Below are positions 35,851 to 43,707 of a stretch of 49,560 nt of DNA, piece after piece. The translations under genes were made by a program, and so were the position numbers. Positions within the stretch are counted from its first letter, which is position 1; each line of letters begins with the position of its first letter. Under the pieces are notes generated by a model. It did not search any database. It was given only the letters and a program-made list of their open reading frames with translations, and had not been told where the DNA came from. Source of the stretch: Planctomycetota bacterium (GTDB lineage: Bacteria; Planctomycetota; Phycisphaerae; WQYP01); assembly GCA_021818445.1 (NCBI GenBank), contig JAKAEB010000027.1, forward strand, positions 1 to 49,560, in the 5' to 3' direction.

Positions 35851-36160
35851 GAGTCTGATTTTAACCGATTGCCCATAATGATTCACCTCACGATTTTGCA
35901 GACTCCAAAAACCGGCACCATCTCATCTTATGTCACACAGAGGAGTTTTATTGTCTGGCGCAGAGTTGCTCAGACACAGAAACAATTATAAAAACAATAT
36001 AACGAAGCGACAACCAGCGAGCCACCGGGCTTGCCCGGTGTACCCCAACAGGATTGGCATTTTGGTTGCCGGTTTGCGGCTCTGGCGGTTGCCAGCAGCG
36101 CGATTGCCATAATCCATCGAACCGACGCCAAGTTGCCGCCAGCCGATTAATGATGAATAC
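35851..36160. other. intergenic region between the nucleotidyltransferase pair and comF
   Basis: It contains an A/T-rich part at about 35970-36005 and the hairpin repeat at 36024-36039. No gene or RNA is recognised. The A/T-rich part would suit a promoter but I cannot place boxes with confidence. Confidence 0.45.
36024..36039. repeat. REP-like hairpin, CCGGG family variant
   Basis: ACCGGGC/GCCCGGT 7-bp stem closing a TT loop, related to the CCGGG hairpins at 35095, 44955 and 45407. It is directly preceded by GCGAGCC. Confidence 0.6.
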
Positions 36161-36922
36161 CTACATGCCCCGAGTCGCAGTTTTCAAGCCCGTGACCGCC
36201 AACACGATGGCGTTGATCCGGGCGGGTTGAAATTCTCCTGGCAGCGCCGCAAAAGCCCCGGCCGCCGCATGCAATGTCGATCCGGTCGTGCACACATCAT
36301 CCACCAGCCAAACCTCCTGCCCCGACCAATCCACCGGCTTGGATGCAAACGCCCCACGCAAATTCTCGCGCCGCTGATGGACACTCAATGCCGTAGCCTG
36401 CTGACCGGAAGACTTGCGACGCACCAAACCATCGTAGGCCGTTACGCCAATCTGGCGGCCCAAAAAACGTGCCAGTTCCCGTGACTGATTAAATCCCCGG
36501 CCAAACTCACGTCGCCAGTGCAGAGGAATGGGAACCAAAACATCCATACGAGGTTGTCCCGCCCGCCGCCACGCCTCAGCCATCTGCGCGGCTAAAAGCG
36601 GGGCCAGCCCCCAATGGCGGCTGAATTTAAATTGAGTAATCAACTCCTTAAGGGGATGGGCATATGCACCCACGCGGATAATCTCGGCGATTCCAAGGCG
36701 GCGATTGGGACAAAATGGACAACTTGCCGTGCCCGGCAGACGATCCGCTCCGCAACGGTGGCAATATCGCCCCTGCACCAACGCTGCCAATTCCTCCTGA
36801 ATGCCGGGTATCAGCGGCACGCCGCCATTCTGGATGGGGGCGCCCGTCAGCCAGCAGGTGCGCGGCATCAACAGGTCCAAGGCATGGGCGGCTGCGGTAC
36901 GAAATTGACGGATGTTTTTCAT
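36161..36922 (-). CDS. comF: ComF-family phosphoribosyltransferase-like protein
   Basis: The 253-residue protein has an N-terminal zinc-ribbon-like set of Cys (CHRCG, then CPFCP, about 54-71), the VLVPIPLHWRREFGRGFNQ motif shared by ComF proteins, and the PRPP-binding VWLVDDVCTTGSTL motif (204-217). ComF is needed for DNA uptake in competent bacteria, where it probably works near the inner membrane. No other com gene is in the window, and the usual GntX-like alternative cannot be excluded. It appears to be transcribed alone; its gene is 87 bases from the next upstream minus-strand stop. Confidence 0.85.
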   Translation of the reverse strand: MKNIRQFRTAAAHALDLLMPRTCWLTGAPIQNGGVPLIPGIQEELAALVQGRYCHRCGADRLPGTASCPFCPNRRLGIAEIIRVGAYAHPLKELITQFKFSRHWGLAPLLAAQMAEAWRRAGQPRMDVLVPIPLHWRREFGRGFNQSRELARFLGRQIGVTAYDGLVRRKSSGQQATALSVHQRRENLRGAFASKPVDWSGQEVWLVDDVCTTGSTLHAAAGAFAALPGEFQPARINAIVLAVTGLKTATRGM

Positions 36923-37009
36923 CTCAGGCCCGGATTATACACCGACACCATGGCCGCAAGTTCATATCCACCGCCCCGTCCGGTGCGGTGCATCATCATT
37001 GGTGCGCAT

Positions 37010-38347
37010 TTAACCTTTAATGAATTGCCCCAACGTAACGGCAAAATCATCGATCAGGGCCTCCGCCTGCACGGCGCTCACCGCCGTCTGCCGATAGGTG
37101 AGGCATAGCGTCAGGCGATTATTGAACGTGGTGGTGGCCCAGACCAGCGGTAAAAGCGGTCCAACCGGCGACACGCGAAAATAATTATAAATTTCAAAGG
37201 TGCTGGCCGCAGTGCGGCACATCCATTCGTCTGTCAGATTAACATTGGATATGCCAGCGAGCAGAGGCAGATTTTTGGAAAAAAATATGGCGTGATGGCG
37301 CTGTTCATGATAAAGATTCCAGAAAAACCGCGTCACCTCCAGCGCCGCCAGCGACGCCAATGGTGCCCGGCACTGCTTCTGCTGGATGTGTTGCCGATGC
37401 ACGGTCCGCAATAGTTCGTCCATGGGCGTGCGTTCAGGTGATGTTGTCAGCGTGGTGGTAAACCCCAGCGACACGCCGAACGCGTACCCAGCGCCGGTAC
37501 CGCCCACCAGTGATTGATCCGTCGGTGCGCCAGTTGTTGATGATCGTATTAAAAACTTACGAATATCCACAATCGATCCGATGGCCACCCGATCGCGTGC
37601 CGCATGTCCAGGCCGTCGGCGGGCATAGCGGTCTTTTTTTGTCAGTTCTCCCATAAGCCGGGCGATGATTGTTACAAAGATATCGTGCACCGATACGCCG
37701 TGCGTCCTGGCAGCCTGCTTCAGGTGCGCGATGGAATCTCCATCCAGCACCCGCACGGCCATGCCCGTTTTGAAATTCATTGGGTCGATAAAATTCAGCC
37801 GGGCGGCCCGGCGATGACGCAGGTATTGTCGCAAGCACTGTATTCCGCTTTGCAGCCAATGGGCACGCTGTTCGGACGCCGTCAGAGGGGCAAATTCCGT
37901 CGTAAACGCCTGATCGCGGGCCTGAAAATAAAAGCACCGCATCAATTCACGAATAGACCAACTGTCCGCCAGCCAGTGGTCATAAACCACAATCAGATGA
38001 AAACTCTTTTCGTCTTGCACCACGCATAGGCGAAGGGGGCATTGGCCATCGGCGAACGGCATATTCATGTGGCGAACAATGGTTTCCTGGCTGGATGTTC
38101 CGATACCCCAAACTTCAAAAGGCTCCAATGGCGGTAGCGGAGGAATCCGCTTTTGATTCGTCAACTGTTCCAGCACATGGTTGGCCGCCCGCTGCCAAAC
38201 GGCGATGTCGGCCATGCCGCTGACCTCAATGGCCTGCACGGCGTTGTAGGGCGCAAGGGTCGTCCAGCATTGCATGAGCTTTTGAAAGGAATTTAATCCA
38301 TTGCCTTCCATGGTGCTGTTTCCACCTTTGCCCGCTATGTCATTCAT
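37010..38347 (-). CDS. condensation-domain/acyltransferase-superfamily protein
   Basis: This 445-residue protein has the fold signature of CoA-dependent acyltransferases and NRPS condensation domains. The HHxxxDG box reads DHWLADS (123-129): the second (catalytic) His is kept as H124 and the Asp as D128, while the first His and the Gly are replaced. A second half with DRVAIGSIVDIRKF resembles the domain bridge. There is no adenylation or carrier domain. The ATG overlaps the methyltransferase stop by four bases, so it is the last coupled gene of the UDP-sugar operon. It may acylate or otherwise conjugate a lipid or sugar; the substrate is not inferable. Confidence 0.75.
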   Translation of the reverse strand: MNDIAGKGGNSTMEGNGLNSFQKLMQCWTTLAPYNAVQAIEVSGMADIAVWQRAANHVLEQLTNQKRIPPLPPLEPFEVWGIGTSSQETIVRHMNMPFADGQCPLRLCVVQDEKSFHLIVVYDHWLADSWSIRELMRCFYFQARDQAFTTEFAPLTASEQRAHWLQSGIQCLRQYLRHRRAARLNFIDPMNFKTGMAVRVLDGDSIAHLKQAARTHGVSVHDIFVTIIARLMGELTKKDRYARRRPGHAARDRVAIGSIVDIRKFLIRSSTTGAPTDQSLVGGTGAGYAFGVSLGFTTTLTTSPERTPMDELLRTVHRQHIQQKQCRAPLASLAALEVTRFFWNLYHEQRHHAIFFSKNLPLLAGISNVNLTDEWMCRTAASTFEIYNYFRVSPVGPLLPLVWATTTFNNRLTLCLTYRQTAVSAVQAEALIDDFAVTLGQFIKG

Positions 38348-38979
38348 GACCGACCCGGCCGCCAGGGGATAAACCGCCCAACCGATTGCATATAAGACTG
38401 GTAATCGGCCCCATGCACCGAAGCAAGGTAATGTTCCTCACGCCGGGCTTCAAGTTGCAGCATCGTGATGTGAATGACGGCTGCCGCCACCATCAGCGGG
38501 CTGGGGATAACCGCAACGCTGCAAAGCATCAGCAGAATGGATAGGGCATAGATGGGATGGCGCACCAGTCGGTATGGGCCGGTGATAATCAACTGCGTTT
38601 TTTCGTTGGGATCAATGCCGATGCGCCACGAGCGGCCCATCTTTCGCCAGCAAACAAAGGTGGCCCACAAAGCCAGCAAACCAAGCCCTGCTCCGACAAT
38701 CGCCATGGCAAGGGCTCCAACGCTGCTCCCGCCCAACGGGCGGATGATGGCGGGCGGCTGATGGGCCGACCAGATGGCGGTAACCCACGGCAGCATGCAC
38801 CACACCAATACGGTTGGGGCCCAGATAATTCGCAGACGCCGACCGGTTTTTTCACGCGGAATCACATTCGGATCACGTCCGATTTTGCGTGCCAGTCGAT
38901 AGCTTTTAACCAGCACCGTTCCCCAGTAAATCGCAATTTCAATCGCCAGAATAAATTCCAGCACGCGATGGGCAATCAA
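38344..38979 (-). CDS. ICMT-like integral membrane methyltransferase
   Basis: A TTG at 38979 preceded by AGGGGA and overlapping the upstream stop by four bases is preferred to a start at 39015, which would overlap by 40 bases; 211 residues result. Four or five hydrophobic segments are visible. The C-terminal motif YRLVRHPIYA, followed by LEARREEHYLA and YQSYMQSVGRFIPW, is that of the isoprenylcysteine carboxyl methyltransferase / phospholipid methyltransferase superfamily, where it binds S-adenosylmethionine. Bacteria lack prenylated-protein substrates, so a lipid or other small acceptor is likely. It is coupled on both sides to its neighbours. Confidence 0.78.
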   Translation of the reverse strand: MIAHRVLEFILAIEIAIYWGTVLVKSYRLARKIGRDPNVIPREKTGRRLRIIWAPTVLVWCMLPWVTAIWSAHQPPAIIRPLGGSSVGALAMAIVGAGLGLLALWATFVCWRKMGRSWRIGIDPNEKTQLIITGPYRLVRHPIYALSILLMLCSVAVIPSPLMVAAAVIHITMLQLEARREEHYLASVHGADYQSYMQSVGRFIPWRPGRS

Positions 38980-39812
38980 GATTTTCCCCTGCCGCCATAT
39001 TGACCCTGCCGCCATTTTAACGCGGTATGGGTATCGCGCGGCATAAGCCAGCTTGTCCAGCGTTGCAGGGAATCGTCAATATAGCGCAGCATCATTTTTT
39101 GTACGCCCGGCACGGCGCTGATATTCATATGATTGACCGGGCCAGTATTGAAACCCACCTTGGCGTAACGCAAATTGATATTCGTTAACTGCGTAAATTC
39201 CGGGTCGGCGGCGTGAACCGGCACGCCACGCAAAAAGGGCAGCCAGTCTGTCAGCGGGTGGCTTTTGTAAATATCCACACACCGCTGCACGTTTGCCGGT
39301 ATGGTTGGAGGGGTCACAGGATCAAGCAGCAAAAGCAGTGTGACCTCAATGTTGTGCCGCCCCAAATACCGTGCCGTCCGTATCTGATCATCCGCTCCAT
39401 AAGAATGCCCGACCAATATCAGGGGCCCGGTCAGGTCTCCCAATTGGTAGGCGTGCACCAGTTGCTTCCGATAGGTGCCGGCCGCCTCGTCAGCCACCGC
39501 CGCCGAAAGCAATACGTGTCGCTGATTAAGTGTGCGGCACAGGGTATCCATACCCGTACTGAAAATGCCCAAAAAGCCGCGCATGGCATAAAGATGGCCG
39601 GGGTACATATAGGCCTTCTGGGTGGCGGGCGGAAAGGTCCGAGCCACCGGGTCGCTGGGTTGGTTAGTCAGATCCACGCAACCGGAGATGGCCAGTAGCG
39701 ACACCATGGCCAGTGCCAATATTACTTTCCACAGGCGTTCATATATCCCAGCCGCCCGATTTACCGATGCGGAGCAAAAATGTGTCAGCTTTATTTTGTC
39801 GGGTATGTTCAA
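38976..39812 (-). CDS. lipoprotein alpha/beta-hydrolase-like protein
   Basis: The frame opens at a TTG at 39812 with AAGGAA six bases upstream. A lipobox LLAISGC (Cys45) after a hydrophobic stretch indicates a lipoprotein, so a start nearer that helix (e.g. the Met at 36) remains possible. LILVGHSYGAD holds the nucleophile Ser137 in a GxSxG motif; a downstream NHMNISAVPGV segment offers the likely catalytic His, and LLLLDP a candidate acid. An alpha/beta hydrolase (lipase/esterase-like) acting in the periplasm or on the outer face is likely. It overlaps the methyltransferase by four bases and follows the epimerase by 32 bases. Confidence 0.72.
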   Translation of the reverse strand: MNIPDKIKLTHFCSASVNRAAGIYERLWKVILALAMVSLLAISGCVDLTNQPSDPVARTFPPATQKAYMYPGHLYAMRGFLGIFSTGMDTLCRTLNQRHVLLSAAVADEAAGTYRKQLVHAYQLGDLTGPLILVGHSYGADDQIRTARYLGRHNIEVTLLLLLDPVTPPTIPANVQRCVDIYKSHPLTDWLPFLRGVPVHAADPEFTQLTNINLRYAKVGFNTGPVNHMNISAVPGVQKMMLRYIDDSLQRWTSWLMPRDTHTALKWRQGQYGGRGKS

Positions 39813-39844
39813 GCGTTATTCCTTATACGCTTCCAGCCTGATGG

Positions 39845-40822
39845 TCATCCGCCCGTCCCGGTGCCGGTCAACTTGGTACGATACCAGTCAACGGTTTGTT
39901 TAAGGCCCTCATCAAAATACACCTTCGGTTCGTAGCCAATCACTTCCCTGGCCCGTGAGATGTCGGCCAGAGAATCGCGCACATCGCCCGCCCGCGCCGG
40001 CTGGTGTTCAGCCGTGATGGTTTTGCCCAACAACTTGCCAATTTTCTCAAGCAAATTCAGCAAACTGATATTCTGGCCGCACGCAATATTAACTACCTCC
40101 CCGGCCAGAGGGCGCGGGCATTGCCCCGCCAGCATATTGGCGTACACCACATTATCCACATGGCAGAAGTCGCGTGTCTGGCCACCATCACCATAGATCA
40201 CCGGTCGCCGTCCCTCCACACCTGCCGCAACAAACGCAGGTATCACCGCCGCGTATTGACTTTTGGGATTTTGGCGTGGCCCGAAAACATTAAAATATCT
40301 CAGCGACACGGTCGAAAGTTGGTAGACCGACGAGTACACCGCCGCATAAAGCTCACTGGTATATTTTCCCACCGCATAAGGGCTTTTTGGGGATGGCATC
40401 ATCGATTCTTTTTTCGGTAATTCCACGGTGTCGCCATACGCGCTGGAACTTGCCGAATAAACCACCCGCTTCACACCACAGAGCCGTGCCGCCTCCAGCA
40501 CGTTCAATGTGCCATTAATATTCACCATGTTATAGCCGATCGGGTCCGCCACCGACCCGGGCACTGACCCACGTGCAGCAAGGTGAAAGATCACCTTAAC
40601 GTCGGCGGCCGCTCTACGGCAGACGTCCAGATCGGTGATGTCGCCTTGCTCCAGTTCAATATTGTCGCGCACCTCCGCGAGGTTTGCGATATCAGAACTG
40701 AAAAAGTTTTCCAGCACCCGCACCCGCGCACCGGCTGAAAGCAGACCCCGCACCAGATGTGAACCAATAAAACCGGCACCGCCGGTCACCAGCACGCGCG
40801 TGCCGCGATAGTATTCCACCAT
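39845..40822 (-). CDS. UDP-hexose 4-epimerase-like protein of the WbpP type
   Basis: A short-chain dehydrogenase/reductase of 325 residues. GGAGFIGSH (about 14-22) binds NAD, SASSSAYGD and YAVGK supply the Ser-Tyr-Lys catalytic set, and GPRQNPKSQYAAVIPAFV resembles the substrate loop of WbpP-type UDP-GlcNAc or UDP-GlcNAcA 4-epimerases. It probably interconverts UDP-sugars whose hexuronic form the neighbouring dehydrogenase makes. The gap to the upstream dehydrogenase stop is 75 bases and to the next gene 32 bases. The exact UDP-sugar cannot be told. Confidence 0.88.
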   Translation of the reverse strand: MVEYYRGTRVLVTGGAGFIGSHLVRGLLSAGARVRVLENFFSSDIANLAEVRDNIELEQGDITDLDVCRRAAADVKVIFHLAARGSVPGSVADPIGYNMVNINGTLNVLEAARLCGVKRVVYSASSSAYGDTVELPKKESMMPSPKSPYAVGKYTSELYAAVYSSVYQLSTVSLRYFNVFGPRQNPKSQYAAVIPAFVAAGVEGRRPVIYGDGGQTRDFCHVDNVVYANMLAGQCPRPLAGEVVNIACGQNISLLNLLEKIGKLLGKTITAEHQPARAGDVRDSLADISRAREVIGYEPKVYFDEGLKQTVDWYRTKLTGTGTGG

Positions 40823-40897
40823 TATTCTCCTGTCGATCCATCAATAGCCGATACCGCCGGTCGGCTGTCCCATATCTCCGGGGTACAGCGCAAAGTA

Positions 40898-42247
40898 TTA
40901 ACCCGCCACCACCACGCCCACGGTACCTTCCCGGCCACCGCCGGGCTTCACGGGCGGGCGGCCCACGGCATGATAATGCAGACCGGCCGCACTGACTTTG
41001 CCGCTTGCCAGACAGTTGCGGCCATCAAATATGTGCGTGCCTCGCATGATCTGCTTGATGCCATGCCAATTCTGCGTGATAAATACCGACCAATCGGTGG
41101 CCACGATCACGGCGTCTGCTCCGGTTGTGGCCGCGTGAACATCCGTTGCATAAACAATGGCATCGCCCAGCACGCGGCGGGTATTTTCCATCGCCTCGGG
41201 ATCAAATGCCCGCACCGTGCAACCCGCCTTTGCCAGCATACGCGCAATATCCACCGCCGGCGATTCCCGGATGTCGTCGGTATCCGGTTTAAATGCCAGT
41301 CCCCACAGGGCAATAACCGGTTTTCCGCCGCCCGCCACTGCGTCCAGCACTCGTGTGACAAAATGCTGCCGCTGCTGCTGATTTGCCTTTTCGATACCCG
41401 AAAGCAGATGTGGCTCAATATCCAGCGACTCCATCTGATGAACCAACGCGGCGACATCCTTGGGAAAGCACGACCCGCCATAGCCGATGCCTGCCTTCAA
41501 AAACGCCGGGCCGATGCGCGGGTCTGAACCAATCCCCATCCGCACGCTTTCAATATCCGCACCCACAGCCGATGCCAGTCGCGAAAGCTCGTTGATAAAA
41601 CTGATGCGCATCGCCAGCATGGCGTTGGCACCAAATTTGGATAGTTCCGCGCTGGCGCGGCCCATCGAAAGGATATGAAATCCCTTGTCAATCAGCGGCT
41701 GATATATCTCCCGCAGCACCGCCAGCCCTTCCGCCGTCCCTGCTCCAAATACGATGCGGTCCGGATTCATAAAATCGTGAATCGCCGTCCCCTCCCGCAA
41801 AAATTCCGGATTGTTGACCACCTCAAGTCGGTGCGCTGATTTGGCGGCCAATTGAGCCACCTTTTCCCCCGTACCGGGCGGAACCGTGCTTTTAATAACG
41901 ATGGTTTTGCCGCTCTCGGCGGATTGAATAATATTTTCCACCGCGCCAAAAAGCATGCTTAAATCGTATCCACCGTTGGGTGATGGGGGGGTGCCCACCG
42001 CGACAAAAATCACCTGTGAATCCCGCACCGCCGCCGGTAAATCGGTCGTAAAACCCAGCCGTCTCGCCGCCGTTTGCTGAAGTATCATCTCCGAAAGGCC
42101 AGGCTCATATATGGGCACCTTTCCGGCCTGCAGGGCGGCCACGCGCTTCGTATCCACATCCACACCCGTCACCTGGTGCCCCAGCGCCGCCAGACAGGTA
42201 CCGCTCACCAGCCCGACGTAGCCACAACCGATCACTGCAATATTCAT
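40898..42247 (-). CDS. ugd: UDP-glucose 6-dehydrogenase
   Basis: Ugd oxidises UDP-glucose twice to UDP-glucuronic acid with NAD. The 449-residue protein begins with the NAD fold MNIAVIGCGYVGLVSGTCLA, has TPPSPNGGYDLS and NPEFLREGTA, and the catalytic Cys260 in GYGGSCFPKD. The C-terminal domain carries WGLAFKPDTDDIRESPA. It is the first gene of a five-gene minus-strand operon with the epimerase, hydrolase, methyltransferase and condensation-like protein. A Gly/Val-rich C-terminal tail of about 20 residues is not conserved in the family as far as I know. Confidence 0.95.
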   Translation of the reverse strand: MNIAVIGCGYVGLVSGTCLAALGHQVTGVDVDTKRVAALQAGKVPIYEPGLSEMILQQTAARRLGFTTDLPAAVRDSQVIFVAVGTPPSPNGGYDLSMLFGAVENIIQSAESGKTIVIKSTVPPGTGEKVAQLAAKSAHRLEVVNNPEFLREGTAIHDFMNPDRIVFGAGTAEGLAVLREIYQPLIDKGFHILSMGRASAELSKFGANAMLAMRISFINELSRLASAVGADIESVRMGIGSDPRIGPAFLKAGIGYGGSCFPKDVAALVHQMESLDIEPHLLSGIEKANQQQRQHFVTRVLDAVAGGGKPVIALWGLAFKPDTDDIRESPAVDIARMLAKAGCTVRAFDPEAMENTRRVLGDAIVYATDVHAATTGADAVIVATDWSVFITQNWHGIKQIMRGTHIFDGRNCLASGKVSAAGLHYHAVGRPPVKPGGGREGTVGVVVAG

Positions 42248-42285
42248 CTGTGCAATCCCTTAATAACTCAATAACATTAAACCGT

Positions 42286-42660
42286 TCATTGGTCACATTG
42301 ATGCGGGTGTCCGCCCGACCTCACCGCCGTTACCGCTTCGCTGGTCGCCGCATCCAGCAAAATCTCCACATAACCATCGGTTACACGCGATGCCACTCTG
42401 CAAAGGGGATTAAATTTTCGCGTGCCGACCGATTCACCCGTGGCAAGATCGAACACCCCATTGTGCATTGGGCAGATGACACAATTACCCTCGCGCCGGG
42501 CCGAACTTAAGGGAAAGTCAGCATGCGGACACCGATCCGTTGCCACAACGATTTCACCATCGACGGCCGCCACCAGATAGGGCTGCCCATGCAGCATTCC
42601 CCGAAACAAACCATCTGCCGTTATATCACTGGTCGGCATTAAACGCTCGTAAACCTGCAA
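42286..42660 (-). CDS. Rieske-type [2Fe-2S] ferredoxin
   Basis: Starting at a TTG at 42660 (GGGAG 8 bases upstream) or an ATG seven codons later, this 124-residue protein is a single Rieske domain: CPH (C44, H46) and CPMH (C63, H66) bind the 2Fe-2S cluster. It has no signal peptide or partner domain and resembles NirD or the ferredoxin subunits of ring-hydroxylating oxygenases. It follows rex on the same strand after a 180-base gap and may respond to the same redox cue, but no Rex operator is evident. It has a His-rich C-terminus, HPHQCDQ. Confidence 0.88.
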   Translation of the reverse strand: MQVYERLMPTSDITADGLFRGMLHGQPYLVAAVDGEIVVATDRCPHADFPLSSARREGNCVICPMHNGVFDLATGESVGTRKFNPLCRVASRVTDGYVEILLDAATSEAVTAVRSGGHPHQCDQ

Positions 42661-42842
42661 TCCTGCAACTCCCGCAATCAGAGTATTTTCCCGCTCGGAG
42701 GTAAGCCGCTAAATCAGCCATAGCGGGATTAAATCGCCAAACGGCCTTGGCGACAAGGCCTGGCAATTCGCCTGATATTATCGGATCATCCCTGCGATCC
42801 GCCAGAGGGCGGCACGACGCAGCCATTGTGGGGCGGGCATGC

Positions 42843-43484
42843 TTATGGTTCGGACGGGGCGACGGATTCCATATTCATCCGAAATGAAAGCTGCTCCAGT
42901 TGCAAAGCCAGATCGACGCTTTGCACAAATACATCCGGTGGCGTTTTCAGGTTCGTCGGTGAAAAATTCAATACACCACGCACGCCCGCCTTGGCCAGTA
43001 AATCCACCACTCCCTGCGCCGCCTCGGGCGTCACGGCAATAATGGCCATGCGCACCTGTAGTTCGTGCACACAATCGTGCAGCTTGTCCATGGGAAGGAT
43101 TTCCAATTCTCCAAACCGCCGACCCACTTTGGCCGGGTCGGCATCAAAGACTGCCTCCAGCGAAAAACCCTTCCGCAAAAACCCTTTATAACTCATCAGA
43201 GCGCGGCCCAGATTGCCGGCACCGATTAATATCACCGGCCATACCCGGTCGGTGCCAAGAATTTTTTTCAACCGCTGTATGAGTTCCTCCACCCGATAAC
43301 CCACACCCGGATGGCCAAACTGCCCAAAATAGGTCAGGTCTTTACGCACTTGCGCATCGGTGTAGCCCAATGCCTTACCCAACTGCTTGCTGCTGACGGT
43401 TTCATGTGCCGTCCGCTGCAGGCTTTCAAGCTGGCGCAGATAAAAACTGATCCGATATACGGCTGGACCCGGTATGTCCTGCAT
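42843..43484 (-). CDS. rex: redox-sensing transcriptional repressor Rex
   Basis: Rex binds DNA when NADH is low and releases it when NADH rises, so it controls fermentation and respiration genes. The 213-residue protein has an N-terminal winged helix (SSKQLGKALGYTDAQVRKDLTYFG, about 31-54) and a Rossmann domain with LIGAGNLGRAL. NFSPTNLKTPPDVFVQSVDLA near the C-terminus is also conserved. There is no clear TTGTGAA-type Rex operator near its own gene or the flanking ones. The next gene on this strand encodes a Rieske protein. Confidence 0.94.
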   Translation of the reverse strand: MQDIPGPAVYRISFYLRQLESLQRTAHETVSSKQLGKALGYTDAQVRKDLTYFGQFGHPGVGYRVEELIQRLKKILGTDRVWPVILIGAGNLGRALMSYKGFLRKGFSLEAVFDADPAKVGRRFGELEILPMDKLHDCVHELQVRMAIIAVTPEAAQGVVDLLAKAGVRGVLNFSPTNLKTPPDVFVQSVDLALQLEQLSFRMNMESVAPSEP

Positions 43485-43640
43485 GTCTGGTCGAGCTCCG
43501 GGGTGCTAACTCATGTTGGATGAGGTGGCAGCTTGCCTTCCTTCTGGCAAGTAATCTAAATGCAGCGGCGCGTGCGGTCAAGGATTGCCAATCACCATTC
43601 CCTCAAGGAGATTATCGGGCGATGGCAGGTTTTCAATGCC

Positions 43641-43668
43641 AAAAACCCCGGACTTTTCAGGTCCGGGG
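43641..43668 (-). terminator. rho-independent terminator after the Met/His-rich lipoprotein gene
   Basis: On the minus strand an 8-bp stem (CCCCGGAC/GTCCGGGG) closes a 7-base loop and is followed by TTTTT (43645-43641). It lies 40 bases after the stop of the lipoprotein gene. Confidence 0.75.
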
Positions 43669-43707
43669 TATGTGGAAAATTTCCAGCTCTGGTGCGACCA
43701 TCCCGTC

